Origin: Methylobacter sp. S3L5C
GTDB taxonomy: Bacteria; Pseudomonadota; Gammaproteobacteria; Methylococcales; Methylomonadaceae
Assembly (NCBI RefSeq): GCF_022788635.1
Contig: NZ_CP076024.1
Location: 4,503,503-4,567,502 of the forward strand
Length of the DNA: 64,000 nucleotides
Direction: 5' to 3'
Part shown: positions 23,468 through 33,600 of the stretch, in pieces
Numbering within the stretch: position 1 is the stretch's first letter
How the letters are laid out: each line of letters starts with the position of its first letter
Notes under the pieces: generated by a model
What the model was told of the DNA's origin: nothing
The model's database searches: none
What the model saw: the letters and a program-made list of their open reading frames with translations, nothing else
Program-made: the position numbers and the translations under genes

Positions 23468-25378
23468 TTAGCCGGCATCTTCTTCGGCCAGTCCTTCCAA
23501 CTCATTCCAACGGGCAAAAACTTGCTCCAATTTGGCTTCTGTTACTTTTAATTCATCCAACGTCTTGGCAATGGCCAAAGCATCTTTTTTATAAAAAGCG
23601 GATGAACTGATTTGCAGATTTAATGCGGCTTGTTTAGCTTCCAATTCATCAATCATTTGCGGCAATTTTTCAAGCTCTTGCTGCTCTTTAAAGCTTAATT
23701 TTTTCTTTTTTGCGGCGACTGGTTTTTCCTGGTTCGATACTGCTACCGGCTTTTTTGCCACCACAGCGGGTTTGTTCTGTTTTTCTTGTGTCACATGAGT
23801 GTTCCAGTCCGTGTAACCGCCAACAAATTCATCAACATCACCTGAACCGTTAAGAACATAAACGCTGGTTACTACGTTGTCTAAAAACGCCCGATCATGG
23901 CTTACAAGTAATAAGGTACCATCGTAATTTACCAATTTTTCTTCCAATAATTCCAGTGTTTCCAAATCCAGATCATTGGTTGGCTCATCCATGACGATAA
24001 GATTGGCAGGTCGGGTAAATAATCGCGCCAACAACAGACGATTTTTTTCACCACCTGACAAGCTTTTTACTGGCGAACGCGCTCTTGCAGGTGCGAACAG
24101 AAAATCACCCAAATATGACATAACATGGCGTTTATTACCCGCTATTTCGACAAAGTCATTACCATCAGCCACGGTGTCGGCAACGGTTAAATTAGGATCC
24201 AGTTGATCGCGCAATTGGTCAAAGTAGGCGATTTCAAGCTTTGTACCCTGCTCTACCGTACCGCTATCTGGCACCAATTGTTGTAGCAGTATTTTTAACA
24301 AGGTTGATTTTCCTGCACCGTTGGCACCAATCAAGCCAATTTTATCGCCACGTTGAATCAGTGTTGAAAAATTCTTGATAATTTGTTTTTCGCCATAGCC
24401 AAAACTAATATCTTTAACTTCGATAACCCTTTTGCCGGACGCATCACCTTTTTCCAAAGCCAATCTGGCGGTACCTTGCTGAAGACGACGCTGGGCGCGT
24501 TCATTACGCAATTTTTCCAAGGCTCTGACACGGCCTTCATTACGGGTACGTCGTGCTTTTACGCCTTGTCTGATCCAAACTTCTTCATCGGCCAGTTTCT
24601 TGTCAAATTCAGCATTTTGATTGGCTTCATCTTCAAGAGCGGCGGCTTTACGGGTTAAATAATCATCATAATTACCGGCCCAAGATACCAGATTACCACG
24701 ATCCAAATCCACAATTCGGGTCGCCAGTTTTTGTAAAAATGACCGATCATGGGTGACAAATAAAACCGCACCCTGAAAGTTAAGCATTTGCTCTTCCAGC
24801 CAGTTAATACTTTCAAAATCCAGATGGTTGGTAGGTTCATCCAGCAGTAATACTTCGGGTTCTATGACCAAGGCTCTTGCCAAAGCGACGCGACGCTTCC
24901 AACCACCGGATAAGTCACTAATTTTTAATTCGCCGGGCAAATCAAGCTTGTTTAAGGTCGTCTCAACACGTTGTTGAAAATGCCAACCATTATGCGATTC
25001 CAGCTTATGCTGTAAGTCGCCCATTTCGTTTAACGCTTTATCATCATCATAATCCATGGACAAAGTCAGTGCATGATAACGGGTAAGCCATTCTCCCAAC
25101 TCACCCAAGCCACCGGCAACAGCGTCATAAATGGTTGCATCATCGGGCAGGTCAGGGGATTGCTCCAACCATGCGAGTCTTAATTCAGGTTGTCGCCAAA
25201 TATCGCCATGATCAGGAAGCACATTTCCGGCGATAATCTTCATTAAGGTTGATTTTCCTTCGCCATTACGGCCTAACAAACCAACTCTTTCGCCAGCATC
25301 AAGCTGAAAATCGGCATTTTTTAATAAAGCGTGGGTTCCATAAGCTATGGAGATGTTCGATAAACGTAATAAAGGCAT
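23468..25378 (-). CDS. uup: ABC-F ATPase Uup
   Basis: A 636-residue ABC-F protein with two nucleotide-binding domains: Walker A GRNGEGKST (about 36) and GANGAGKST (about 348), signatures LSGGWKRRVALARAL and LSGGEKNRLLLARLF, and Walker B LLLDEPTNHLD and IVMDEPTNDLD. A linker and a Lys-rich region with a C-terminal coiled coil (about 560-636) mark it as Uup rather than EttA. There are no membrane segments. Uup acts at the ribosome and at branched DNA intermediates. It is a single gene between the tRNAs and the insertion sequences. Confidence 0.93.
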   Translation of the reverse strand: MPLLRLSNISIAYGTHALLKNADFQLDAGERVGLLGRNGEGKSTLMKIIAGNVLPDHGDIWRQPELRLAWLEQSPDLPDDATIYDAVAGGLGELGEWLTRYHALTLSMDYDDDKALNEMGDLQHKLESHNGWHFQQRVETTLNKLDLPGELKISDLSGGWKRRVALARALVIEPEVLLLDEPTNHLDFESINWLEEQMLNFQGAVLFVTHDRSFLQKLATRIVDLDRGNLVSWAGNYDDYLTRKAAALEDEANQNAEFDKKLADEEVWIRQGVKARRTRNEGRVRALEKLRNERAQRRLQQGTARLALEKGDASGKRVIEVKDISFGYGEKQIIKNFSTLIQRGDKIGLIGANGAGKSTLLKILLQQLVPDSGTVEQGTKLEIAYFDQLRDQLDPNLTVADTVADGNDFVEIAGNKRHVMSYLGDFLFAPARARSPVKSLSGGEKNRLLLARLFTRPANLIVMDEPTNDLDLETLELLEEKLVNYDGTLLLVSHDRAFLDNVVTSVYVLNGSGDVDEFVGGYTDWNTHVTQEKQNKPAVVAKKPVAVSNQEKPVAAKKKKLSFKEQQELEKLPQMIDELEAKQAALNLQISSSAFYKKDALAIAKTLDELKVTEAKLEQVFARWNELEGLAEEDAG

Positions 25379-25526
25379 TTTAGAATTTCTGTAGATGACA
25401 AATAGAGGGGGTTACCAGTACATTATATAGAATAATAGCATTGTCTTTATGACAATGTGAGATCTAACCAGTTATTTGTTGGTACAAATAACGGCTTAGC
25501 TTAAGAAAAATCAATGAAGCAAGCTA

Positions 25527-25619
25527 GTACTCAGTCAATCTGATAATGTTGGATGCCATGTCAGTAATTTCGTTATTACAGGGCTACTTTTATCCGACAT
25601 ATCAACGCTGACTGAGTAC
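25527..25619. mobile_element. MITE derived from the adjacent IS630 element
   Basis: Its left end AGTACTCAGTCAATCTGATAATG and its right end CATATCAACGCTGACTGAGTACT match the two ends of the neighbouring IS, with only about 40 bases between. TA dinucleotides flank it at 25525-25526 and 25620-25621; the latter is shared with the IS. Confidence 0.8.
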
Positions 25620-25629
25620 TAGTACTCAG

Positions 25630-26256
25630 TCAATCTGATAATGTCGGATAAAGTTTCTTCAGTTTTATCCGTGCATCCTCCGTGGTAAACCGCCATTTCA
25701 TAGGCCGAGCAATAGTATTTCTTTTTTCTTGCCACGCTAAAATTTCTGTTTTTAACATTTCTTGATCTGGAATGCGGCGATCCATACATTGCCGTGACAG
25801 GATGCTTAATTCTATCTCGGCCATATTTAACCAACTGCCATGCTTGGGCGTGTAGTGTATTTCTAGTTTTTCAAGAATTCTTCTCGCCTCTTTTGGCTCA
25901 AATGCCTTATATAAAGAGGCACCAGTATGGGTATTCAGATTATCCATAACCAGGGTAATACGTTTAGCCTGCGGGTAATGGACATCAACCAGGTTACGAA
26001 TTTGATGCGCCCAATCAATGGCCGTTCTTTGATCGGTTACCTCAACAAACCGTTTGCCCTGCAAGGGTTCAAAAAACATAAAAATATTGCTCACTCCATT
26101 ACGCTCATATTCCGTGTCGTACCGAGCGACCGTGCCAGGCTTTGCCGGTATTGGTGTTCGCGTGTCTTTAATCTGTTGCTTGCTGCTTTCATCCATGCAA
26201 ATCAGTGGTTGCGCTTCATCATAAGGTCGCTTGTAAACCTCAAGCGTATCTTCCAT
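25630..26256 (-). CDS. IS630 transposase, DDE catalytic part (orfB)
   Basis: 208 residues from the first ATG, but the frame is open upstream to the A-run near 26331 (..LKPWQNKEWCIPAKKNAEF..), so the real product is a fusion with orfA by -1 frameshift. DDE_3 features: ICMDES (first Asp), LVMDNLNTH (second Asp) and SWLNMAEIE (Glu). These three acidic residues are the transposase catalytic triad. The motifs look intact, so the element may be active. Confidence 0.85.
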   Translation of the reverse strand: MEDTLEVYKRPYDEAQPLICMDESSKQQIKDTRTPIPAKPGTVARYDTEYERNGVSNIFMFFEPLQGKRFVEVTDQRTAIDWAHQIRNLVDVHYPQAKRITLVMDNLNTHTGASLYKAFEPKEARRILEKLEIHYTPKHGSWLNMAEIELSILSRQCMDRRIPDQEMLKTEILAWQEKRNTIARPMKWRFTTEDARIKLKKLYPTLSD

Positions 26257-26318
26257 AGCACAAACAAACTCAGCATTTTTTTTAGCCGGAATACACCACT
26301 CTTTATTTTGCCAGGGTT

Positions 26319-26765
26319 TTAATTCGTTTTTTTTAAGGTTTGCCGGATAGTTTCATGCGATACACTTTCAATATAACCCAGCTCAACCATCTGCTGTCCA
26401 AGTAAACGTAATGTCCAGCGACTACGCCCTTCAGGTGCATCGCCACAACTTAACGCGATCAAACGGGCTTCATTCTCTCCATCAATAGTACGACTTCTAA
26501 CCCGAATTGACTTTGCCCGGTTTAAAGCCGATTCCAAGCCTTCTTGAACCAGTCGCTCCCGGACTCGTTCAACGGTACGTCTTGAAATACCAAAAGCTTC
26601 ACTTATTGGCCGGTCCAGCCATTTTTCTCCTAACTCGCTAACATCCGCTTTCAGCAGTATTTCAGCGTGTAACCTTTTATGAGCGGCCACTTTTCCGGTA
26701 TGAATCAAACTTCCCAAATAAGCGCGTTCATCTTCCGTTAGTCGTACTATGTATTTCTTTTTCAA
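26319..26765 (-). CDS. IS630 transposase, DNA-binding part (orfA)
   Basis: 148 residues with two helix-turn-helix segments (FGISRRTVERVRERLVQEG, about 60-78, and LGYIESVSHETIRQTLKK near the end). These bind the terminal inverted repeats. It stops in ..LKKTN right after the sequence TTAAAAAAAACG, where slipping back one base leads into the catalytic frame. This organisation is normal for IS630 rather than damage. Confidence 0.85.
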   Translation of the reverse strand: MKKKYIVRLTEDERAYLGSLIHTGKVAAHKRLHAEILLKADVSELGEKWLDRPISEAFGISRRTVERVRERLVQEGLESALNRAKSIRVRSRTIDGENEARLIALSCGDAPEGRSRWTLRLLGQQMVELGYIESVSHETIRQTLKKTN

Positions 26766-26859
26766 TGGTGTTTATTAATGGCAATGTAAAGACATTATAT
26801 GGGGGCTATCATTCGACATATCAACGCTGACTGAGTACTAGTTTGGCTCATGAAAAGCC

Positions 26860-26892
26860 GATGTTGTGGACAAATTTTTTACCCACAACATC
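26860..26892. terminator. Perfect 10-base-arm hairpin with T-rich loop
   Basis: GATGTTGTGG pairs with CCACAACATC around ACAAATTTTTTAC, between the two insertion sequences. There is no T-run after it, so termination is uncertain. Confidence 0.4.
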
Positions 26893-27012
26893 ATCGAAAA
26901 TAGAATGGACAGGCAAGTATTAACCTGCCTCGTTAGTTTTAATCAGCCGTAATTATTCAGTGCCCCAAGTCAAAAACCTAAAAATTTGGTTAAAAAAGCG
27001 CTATATCATTTA

Positions 27013-28445
27013 AATACCTTCGCCAAAATTTAAGCCGCTCTTGCATGAATCCTGCCAATTTCTGCGGCTTGGAAGATACGGTCGTCGATTAAAAATGTGT
27101 CATCATTTTTGTCCAACGAATTAATAATCCGCTGCGTGTATTTTCGGGCTCTGAAGATGGTTTTTAAATCCAGCATACTGCCCTTGTTGGTTCCCTCTAT
27201 TTTTGCCGATAAAAGCGGTGAAAAAGTGACCATGAACAAGGAGAAGTTAGCCGCATTGTTGACTTGCGTTTCTTTGACATTCATAAAATCTTCCAACCCC
27301 CAATATTGCTTGGCATCGCGGAAGTTAAACTCGATTTGAAACCGCAAAGCGTAGTAGCTGATCAATTTTTCACTGGCCAGTGTCAGGACATCACTAAACA
27401 ACAGCACCTTTGCGATCCGTCCTGTTTTTAGGTTGGTCTTTACAATGATGGCGACATTGAGCAATTCAGGAAAGTTTTTGTGCCAAACGTGTACCTGATA
27501 GGTACACGTTTGAATGCCTTTTTCCACGGCCTCCGATTTCCGATGCGCGTCCGTTAATGTTTCCAGTGTTAGTTTTTCACCGTATTTACGCGGCTTACCT
27601 TTTCCTGAATACTCGCCCGAGTAGGGCAAGTAAAGCGTTGAATCATGGCGTAGCTTGCAAATAAGGTGTAGCCCCGTTTGTATAACGGTTTGTAGGCCGG
27701 CATTGTTGCCCAGTGCGCCATCGTAAACAAAGTAGACGATTCCCAAATTCAACTCTATCAGCGTTAATGCCGCATTAATACAGGCTTGCAACTGTCGTTG
27801 AAAAGACGATAGTTTAACAACTTTCCGGTTTTTGTTAACACAGCCCTTAGGTCTCCCAGGTTTCGAGTTTTTTGGTATAACGGCCTTGGGCGCACTGGCT
27901 TGAACATCGCTGCGCACCAGCTGTTCGGTGATTAAAGGGTAAGCCGTCCGCGTTTCGACAGATAACAAGGACAGGTTTAAAAAACATAGCCCAGGCAATG
28001 GCTTGTTGTAAATCGAAGAAAAAAAAAACTAATCCATGCGTTTCTTTCCCTGATTTGGTCACCATGACCTCATCCCCAATCAGCAACCATATACCTTTAG
28101 TTTCCTGTGTATGTTGCTTTATGAGTTGTCAACGTAACGCTGACCACGCTATTTTTTCTTTAAAAAAACGCTGTACCGTCCGATAGCTGCCACCCTTTTC
28201 AGTCCAACGCGACAAACTCAGCATGGTTACCCGCCCCGTCATCGACAGCATGGCTTCAATAAGCAGGGTCATCTGCTTTAGCGTGCAGGCTTTTAAATGT
28301 GGACTTACGGTATTTAGTATTGCCATGATTTCATTCATGGTCAGTTTGGGTGCGAATGCTCTGTTAGAAGCTGTATTCTACCTTCTCTGACCTTTCTCCT
28401 TCCTCCAATATTTACAAATTACTCATGTCAATTGGCGAAGGTATT
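27013..28445 (-). mobile_element. Decayed IS4-family-like element
   Basis: Exact 14-base inverted repeats AATACCTTCGCCAA (27013-27026) and TTGGCGAAGGTATT (28432-28445) bound a region filled by one broken transposase gene. I could not identify a target duplication with confidence. Confidence 0.8.
27030..28338 (-). pseudogene. IS4-like transposase, broken by a stop and a frameshift
   Basis: The gene begins MNEIMAILNTVSPHL at 28338 and reads to an in-frame TGA at 28129-28131 (..AWSALR-stop-QLIKQH..). It then continues in the same frame (LLIGDEVMVTKSGKETHGL) to a run of ten T where the frame shifts, and finishes in the frame ending at 27030. The last part has the IS4 Y-x2-R-x3-E-x6-K motif (YYALRFQIEFNFRDAK). 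Two lesions make it non-functional unless the T-run is a slippage site. Confidence 0.85.
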
Positions 28446-28676
28446 GAAATTTAATTCATTAATTGATTAATTGATTAATTGATTGATTAATGATGACAAA
28501 CATTAGCACTCTGAAAATTAACTACTGCTTAACGACCTCTGACGCACTTTGAAATCAATAAAGCCGCGAGCGAGCTGAGAACCTGTTAAGTCATCTACTC
28601 TGCAAACCTTATTTGCCGTGATAAAACCCGAAACAATTCTTCTGTAACGCTTATAATAGCGATTTTTTGATGTGTA

Positions 28677-31550
28677 ATGGCAGTTCAATCAATGGCAGAT
28701 TTTATCCCCGGTCAACGCTGGATTAGTAATACCGAGTCAGAACTTGGTTTAGGTCTTATTCTTGAAGTAAGTTTCAAGCGCGTTACTGTGCTTTTTTTAG
28801 CCAGTGACGAACGGCGTACTTATGCAAGCGATAACGCGCCCTTAACCCGCGTCAGCTTTGCAGTAGGTGACATCATTGAATCAATTGATGAAGAAAAGCT
28901 GACCATTAATCGCTTGATCGAGAAAGATGGTTTAATTACCTACGTAGGTAAAAATGCTTCCGGACAAGAAGTTCACTTGGAAGAAGTTGAACTGAATCAT
29001 CATATTCAATTCAACAAGCCTCAGGACCGATTGTTTACCGGTCAAATTGATCCCAGCTCATGGTTTCTGTTACGTTATGAAACCTGGCTAAGACTACAAC
29101 AGCTTCAGCAGTCACCCGTCAAAGGCTTACTGGGTGGCCGAACGTCATTAATTCCACATCAGCTATATATTGCCCACGAGTCAGCCAATCGGTCTGCACC
29201 AAGAATAATGCTGGCAGATGAAGTAGGTTTGGGTAAAACCATCGAAGCCGGTTTAATTTTGCACCATCGCCTGATTAATGGCTTGACTCGTCGTGTATTA
29301 ATTATCGTCCCGGAAAGCCTTCTGCATCAATGGTTGGTAGAAATGCTTCGGCGCTTCAATCTGCGCTTTAGTGTTTTTGATGAAGCTCGCTGCACTGAAG
29401 AAATGGCTGATGACGATGGTCTGGATGAAGACGATAGTCCAGAAGATCATAACCCGTTCTTAACTGAACAATTAATTCTCTGCAGTCAGCGCTTTTTCTC
29501 TGATTATCCACGCCGGCAGCAACAAGCTTTACAGGCCGGATGGGATATGGTGATTGTTGATGAGGCACACCATCTCAAATGGAGTGAGCAAGCTGTCAGT
29601 CCCGAGTACCAGTTTGTTGAACAATTAAGCCTGCAGACTCCCAGCCTTATTTTATTGACTGCGACCCCGGAACAACTAGGTAAAGAAAGCCATTTTGCCC
29701 GGCTTAGATTACTGGATCCTGACCGCTTTTACAGTTTTGCTGCTTTCGTGGAAGAAGAACGTCAGTTTGAACCGGTAGCCAACGCGGCCAAATTATTATT
29801 GGCAGAGCAAGCACTCGATGAAAATGACCAAGAAAATCTAACCCGGTTACTTAAAGATGACAATGTCGGCGGATTACTGGAAAATCTCAATAACCCGTCA
29901 AAATCAACGGCAGCAAGAGAATCGTTGATTAAGATATTACTTGATCACCATGGTACCGGACGAATTTTATTCAGAAACTCAAGGCAAACCGTACAAGGCT
30001 TTCCAGAGCGTGAACGTCATGGCTATGCCTTGACAGGTAACAACTCACAAAGCGGAGCTTGTGAACCAGCTGTTGACTTACAACAAGACCCTCGTTTTAT
30101 CTGGCTGGTTGATAAACTAATAACCTCAGTAAAAACCGAATCAAGCGCCTCTTTACGTGGCCAAAAAGCCTTGTTAATCTGTAAACACGCACAAACGGCC
30201 ATTGATCTGGAACAAACTTTAAAAGACCGCGTCGGCATTGCCTCAGCAGTCTTTCATGAAGGCATGACCATTATTGAACGTGACCGGGCAGCCGCTTATT
30301 TTGCTGATCCGGAGAGCTCTGCCCGATTATTGATTTGTTCTGAAATTGGCAGCGAAGGCAGAAATTTTCAATTTGTACATCACTTGATTTTGTGGGACTT
30401 ACCAACCAACCCGGATTTATTGCAGCAACGCATCGGCAGGTTGGATCGTATTGGTCAAAAACATGTTATTCAGATACACATCCCCTATCTTGAAAGCACC
30501 CAACAACACAGTCTGTATCGCTGGTATGACGAAGGACTTGATGCTTTTCGCAGCAACAACTCAGCCGCTCAGACAGTTGCCGATAAACTGCACGATGAAC
30601 TAGAAGACCTGCTACACAACAATAACCAGGCGGATATTGATGCCTTTATCGCCAAAAGCCAAGCTCTTAGTTCAGAAATTGAGGCACAATTACACAATGG
30701 CCGCGACCAATTACTGGAATTAAACTCCTGTCGTAAAGAATTATCCGACGAACTCATTGAACAGCTTAATAACTACGAACATGAAGGGGCACTTTGGCCT
30801 TACATGGAAAATGTTTTTGAATGCTTCGGCGTTGATACCGAGTTTCATTCTGCAGATTGTTTTATTGTTCGTCCCAGTGACCATATGCGGGTTTCCCACT
30901 TCCCCGGTTTATCTGAAGACGGCACCACTGTTACCGGAAACCGGCAACTGGCACTGGCACGTGAAGAATTGCAATTTTTGACGTGGGAACACCCACTGGT
31001 AACCGCAGCAATTGATTTGGTACTATCCAGTGAAACCGGTAATGCCAGCATCAGTGTCATCAGACACAGCGATCTAAAAGCCGGTCAGTTTTTACTGGAA
31101 TGCTTGTTTATTGCTGAATGCAGCGCACCTGCCGAATTACAAATTGGCCGATTTTTACCACCGACGCCTATTCGAGTATTGATTAATCAACAGCAACAAG
31201 ATTTAACTGAAACCATAGAGCATAGTAGTTTACTGGAAACCGGTAAAAAATTTGATAAACAACAAATTATCGACTTTTTAAATAATCAAAAGCTACCTAT
31301 TACCAAACTCTTAGCGACTGCAGAACTAAAAGCAAAAGCCGAAATGCAACAGCTGATTGATGAAGCGACCAATACCATGCTTGACTCGCTATCGGCCGAG
31401 ATAAAACGCCTGGTTAGACTTAAAAAAGTCAATCCAACCATAAAAACCGAAGAAATTGAGCAGCTAAAAGATATGACGATGCTGGCCCATGAAAATATTC
31501 AGGCCGCCCATTTACGCTTGGATGCTGTACGTTTCATTATTACCAGTTGA
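28677..31550 (+). CDS. rapA: RNA polymerase recycling ATPase RapA/HepA
   Basis: A 957-residue Swi2/Snf2-type ATPase, close to the usual RapA length. After the opening FIPGQRWISNTESELGLGLI come the Tudor-like N-terminal domain, Walker A ADEVGLGKTIEAGL (about 181), motif II VDEAHHLKW (about 299), LLTATPEQLG and the helicase C-terminal ..LLQQRIGRLDRIGQ (about 583), then the RapA C-terminal domain. RapA binds RNA polymerase and helps recycle it after termination. Starts at 28677 or 28692 are possible. A TTG frame of the next gene overlaps its end by 4 bases. Confidence 0.93.
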   Translation: MAVQSMADFIPGQRWISNTESELGLGLILEVSFKRVTVLFLASDERRTYASDNAPLTRVSFAVGDIIESIDEEKLTINRLIEKDGLITYVGKNASGQEVHLEEVELNHHIQFNKPQDRLFTGQIDPSSWFLLRYETWLRLQQLQQSPVKGLLGGRTSLIPHQLYIAHESANRSAPRIMLADEVGLGKTIEAGLILHHRLINGLTRRVLIIVPESLLHQWLVEMLRRFNLRFSVFDEARCTEEMADDDGLDEDDSPEDHNPFLTEQLILCSQRFFSDYPRRQQQALQAGWDMVIVDEAHHLKWSEQAVSPEYQFVEQLSLQTPSLILLTATPEQLGKESHFARLRLLDPDRFYSFAAFVEEERQFEPVANAAKLLLAEQALDENDQENLTRLLKDDNVGGLLENLNNPSKSTAARESLIKILLDHHGTGRILFRNSRQTVQGFPERERHGYALTGNNSQSGACEPAVDLQQDPRFIWLVDKLITSVKTESSASLRGQKALLICKHAQTAIDLEQTLKDRVGIASAVFHEGMTIIERDRAAAYFADPESSARLLICSEIGSEGRNFQFVHHLILWDLPTNPDLLQQRIGRLDRIGQKHVIQIHIPYLESTQQHSLYRWYDEGLDAFRSNNSAAQTVADKLHDELEDLLHNNNQADIDAFIAKSQALSSEIEAQLHNGRDQLLELNSCRKELSDELIEQLNNYEHEGALWPYMENVFECFGVDTEFHSADCFIVRPSDHMRVSHFPGLSEDGTTVTGNRQLALAREELQFLTWEHPLVTAAIDLVLSSETGNASISVIRHSDLKAGQFLLECLFIAECSAPAELQIGRFLPPTPIRVLINQQQQDLTETIEHSSLLETGKKFDKQQIIDFLNNQKLPITKLLATAELKAKAEMQQLIDEATNTMLDSLSAEIKRLVRLKKVNPTIKTEEIEQLKDMTMLAHENIQAAHLRLDAVRFIITS

Positions 31551-31558
31551 GTATTGCC

Positions 31559-32386
31559 ATGTTAAATATCGGTAAAATTAATACCTTAAACGTTGTTAAA
31601 AAACAAGGCCCTGACGTCTACCTTGATAATGGCACTTCAGCTAAAGTATTGCTGGCTGACAAAAAACCACCTGAGAAATGTCAGTTAGGCGATGCCCTGG
31701 ATGTATTTGTCTATGTCGATTCAGAAGGACATCTGGCGGCTACCACCAAAATACCGTTGGCACAGGTGGATGATATTGCCTGGTTAAAAGTGGTGTCGCT
31801 TAATTATGTCGGTGCTTTTCTCGATTGGGGTTTGCCCAAAGATTTACTGGTTCCTTTTAGTGAACAACACCATGAAATGGAAGTCGGGAAAGCATACCTT
31901 GTTAAAGTATTTCTTGATGATAAAAACCGTATCGCCGCCACCACCAAAATTGATCGCTTTATTGCCGATGAATCGGTCGATTTTGAAGTCGGTCAAAAAG
32001 TGTCATTAATTATCGCCGATAAAACCGAACTGGGTTTTAAAGCTATTGTTAATAATACCCACTGGGGCTTACTATATCAAAATGAACTGTTTCAGCCACT
32101 CAAAAGAGGCCAAAAGCTGGATGGTTATATTAAACAAATAAGAGAAGATGGAAAAATTGATCTAAATCTTAACCAGCCTGGCTATGGCAAAGTAGTATCA
32201 CTAACCGATAACATCTTAAATAAATTGAAAGAAAATAATGGTACGTTGATGCTAAGCGACAAAAGCCCGCCTGAAGCTATTTATAGCGCCTTTGGCGTCA
32301 GTAAAAAAGTCTTTAAACAAGCCATTGGGGCGCTGTATAAAAAACAGTTAATCAGCATCGATAAAAATGGCATTAAACTCGTATGA
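31559..32386 (+). CDS. cvfB: CvfB-like S1-domain RNA-binding protein
   Basis: About 275 residues. There are two or three S1-type beta-barrel segments (LNIGKINTLNVVKKQGPDVY; VKVVSLNYVGAFLDWGLPKDLLVP; VGQKVSLIIADKTELGFKAIV) and a C-terminal winged helix (SPPEAIYSAFGVSKKVFKQA). This is the CvfB/YitL arrangement, a cytosolic RNA-binding regulator. I prefer ATG at 31559 over TTG at 31547. The stop overlaps the next start (ATGA), so it is coupled to the deaminase. Confidence 0.82.
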   Translation: MLNIGKINTLNVVKKQGPDVYLDNGTSAKVLLADKKPPEKCQLGDALDVFVYVDSEGHLAATTKIPLAQVDDIAWLKVVSLNYVGAFLDWGLPKDLLVPFSEQHHEMEVGKAYLVKVFLDDKNRIAATTKIDRFIADESVDFEVGQKVSLIIADKTELGFKAIVNNTHWGLLYQNELFQPLKRGQKLDGYIKQIREDGKIDLNLNQPGYGKVVSLTDNILNKLKENNGTLMLSDKSPPEAIYSAFGVSKKVFKQAIGALYKKQLISIDKNGIKLV

Positions 32387-32838
32387 TCAACTATGCAAAC
32401 ATGCTGTCCGTCGCGCTTGCCGAAGCACAAACCGGCTATGATGAAGGCGGTGTACCTGTTGGTGCGGCGTTATTTGATAGCCATGGCACGATGCTAGGAA
32501 AAGGTCGAAATCGCCGGGTACAAGATAACGATCCGTCGATTCATGGAGAAATTGATGCTTTTCGTAAAGCCGGTCGCCAAACCAACTATCGCGACAAAAT
32601 TTTGGTAACTACCTTGGCACCTTGTTGGTATTGCTCGGGGTTAATCCGACAATTTAATATTGGTACTGTGGTGGTTGGTGAATCAGTTAACTTCGAGGGG
32701 CATCTGGATTGGCTTAAAGAAGCTGGGGTGAAAATCGTTGAAATAAACAACGCTGATTGTATCGCACTAATGCGACGCTTTATTGAGCAATCACCGCAAA
32801 TCTGGTTTGAAGATATTGGCGAATGCGATTGCAATTAA
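32383..32838 (+). CDS. Cytosine/nucleoside deaminase family protein
   Basis: 151 residues with the zinc deaminase core: HGEIDAF (His ligand and proton-shuttle Glu, about residue 50) and PCWYCSGLI (two Cys ligands, about 81-84). The C-terminus ..RFIEQSPQIWFEDIGE resembles the single-domain yeast-type cytosine deaminase group more than TadA, which would have a different C-terminal helix. It likely deaminates free cytosine or a related base in pyrimidine salvage. It overlaps the S1-domain gene by 4 bases. Confidence 0.8.
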   Translation: MINYANMLSVALAEAQTGYDEGGVPVGAALFDSHGTMLGKGRNRRVQDNDPSIHGEIDAFRKAGRQTNYRDKILVTTLAPCWYCSGLIRQFNIGTVVVGESVNFEGHLDWLKEAGVKIVEINNADCIALMRRFIEQSPQIWFEDIGECDCN

Positions 32839-32975
32839 GGCGAAAGCGAAGAAGATTTCTAGGTAAGATCGGCAGATACCGGAATAAGTAATGGTAAATC
32901 ACTGTCAACTACAGGCACAAACCTTGTGATCAAAGGGCTTGTAAAAAACCGGTGAAGACCATGTAAAGCGAGCCG

Positions 32976-33023
32976 ACATACAGAGGACCGGTAGGCAAAG
33001 TTGCAAACTCGTCCTCTGTATGT
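32976..33023. terminator. 12-base-arm inverted repeat between deaminase and dksA
   Basis: ACATACAGAGGA is exactly complementary to TCCTCTGTATGT across a 24-base loop. It lies between the convergent ends of the deaminase and dksA genes. No T-run follows, so a terminator role is only positional inference. Confidence 0.4.
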
Positions 33024-33054
33024 TGCTTATTGAGCGCTAGAAGCTTCAAAAAGG

Positions 33055-33489
33055 CTAGCCCATCTGTTTTTCCCGAATTTCATCTAGAGTTTTACAATCA
33101 ATGCATAAACTGGCAGTGGGTCTGGCCTCAAGGCGGCGTATGCCTATTTCTATGCCACATGACTCACAAAAACCATAGTCACCTGATTCAATTTCTTTAA
33201 GGGACTCATCAATTTTCTTAATAAGTCTACGTTCACGGTCACGCGTTCTTAATTCCAGACTAAATTCTGATTCCTGCGTCGCCCGATCATTAGGATCTGG
33301 GAAATTAGCGGCATCATCCTGCATGTGGTGCACAGTACGATCCACTTCGTGCATTAATTCGGCTTTCCAATTCTTGAGAATGGTCGCAAAATGCTTTAAT
33401 TGAGCTTCATTCATATATTCTTCGCCTTCAGCTTCTTGATAAGACTTGAAACTAAACGGTGATGCAATCGGTTGAGTACTATCGGTCAT
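33055..33489 (-). CDS. dksA: RNA polymerase-binding transcription factor DksA
   Basis: 144 residues, DksA-like throughout: [37 protein letters not shown] (coiled-coil tip with the Asp residues that reach the polymerase active site) and the zinc finger CESCG...CIDC. DksA acts with ppGpp in the stringent response. The gene ends convergently with the deaminase operon and its start is divergent from the aminotransferase. The N-terminal 20 residues are variable in the family. Confidence 0.96.
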   Translation of the reverse strand: MTDSTQPIASPFSFKSYQEAEGEEYMNEAQLKHFATILKNWKAELMHEVDRTVHHMQDDAANFPDPNDRATQESEFSLELRTRDRERRLIKKIDESLKEIESGDYGFCESCGIEIGIRRLEARPTASLCIDCKTLDEIREKQMG

Positions 33490-33600
33490 CCATTAACTCC
33501 TACTAGACAGTATAAATAAAAACTGCGCATTTTTAGCAGAATAATCGCCAGTTAGCAAGGTTTATTGGTATCATTTCTATTTTTTATGGGTTCCGGCATT

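Larger units (their letters stand above)
25622..26838 (-). mobile_element. IS630-family insertion sequence, about 1217 bp
   Basis: The terminal inverted repeats GTACTCAGTCA.. (left) and the complement of ..TGACTGAGTAC (right) are flanked by TA, the IS630 target. The transposase is in two frames joined at a run of eight A, a typical programmed frameshift. It sits between uup and the decayed IS4 element. Confidence 0.88.

Noticed and set aside
26256-26335. IS630 transposase as a frameshifted pseudogene
   Set aside because: The junction is at a run of eight A with both frames otherwise intact, matching programmed frameshifting common in this family.
28446-28495. ATTAATTG short tandem repeat before rapA
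   Set aside because: A brief AT-rich simple repeat with no obvious partner; likely slippage product next to the old IS end.
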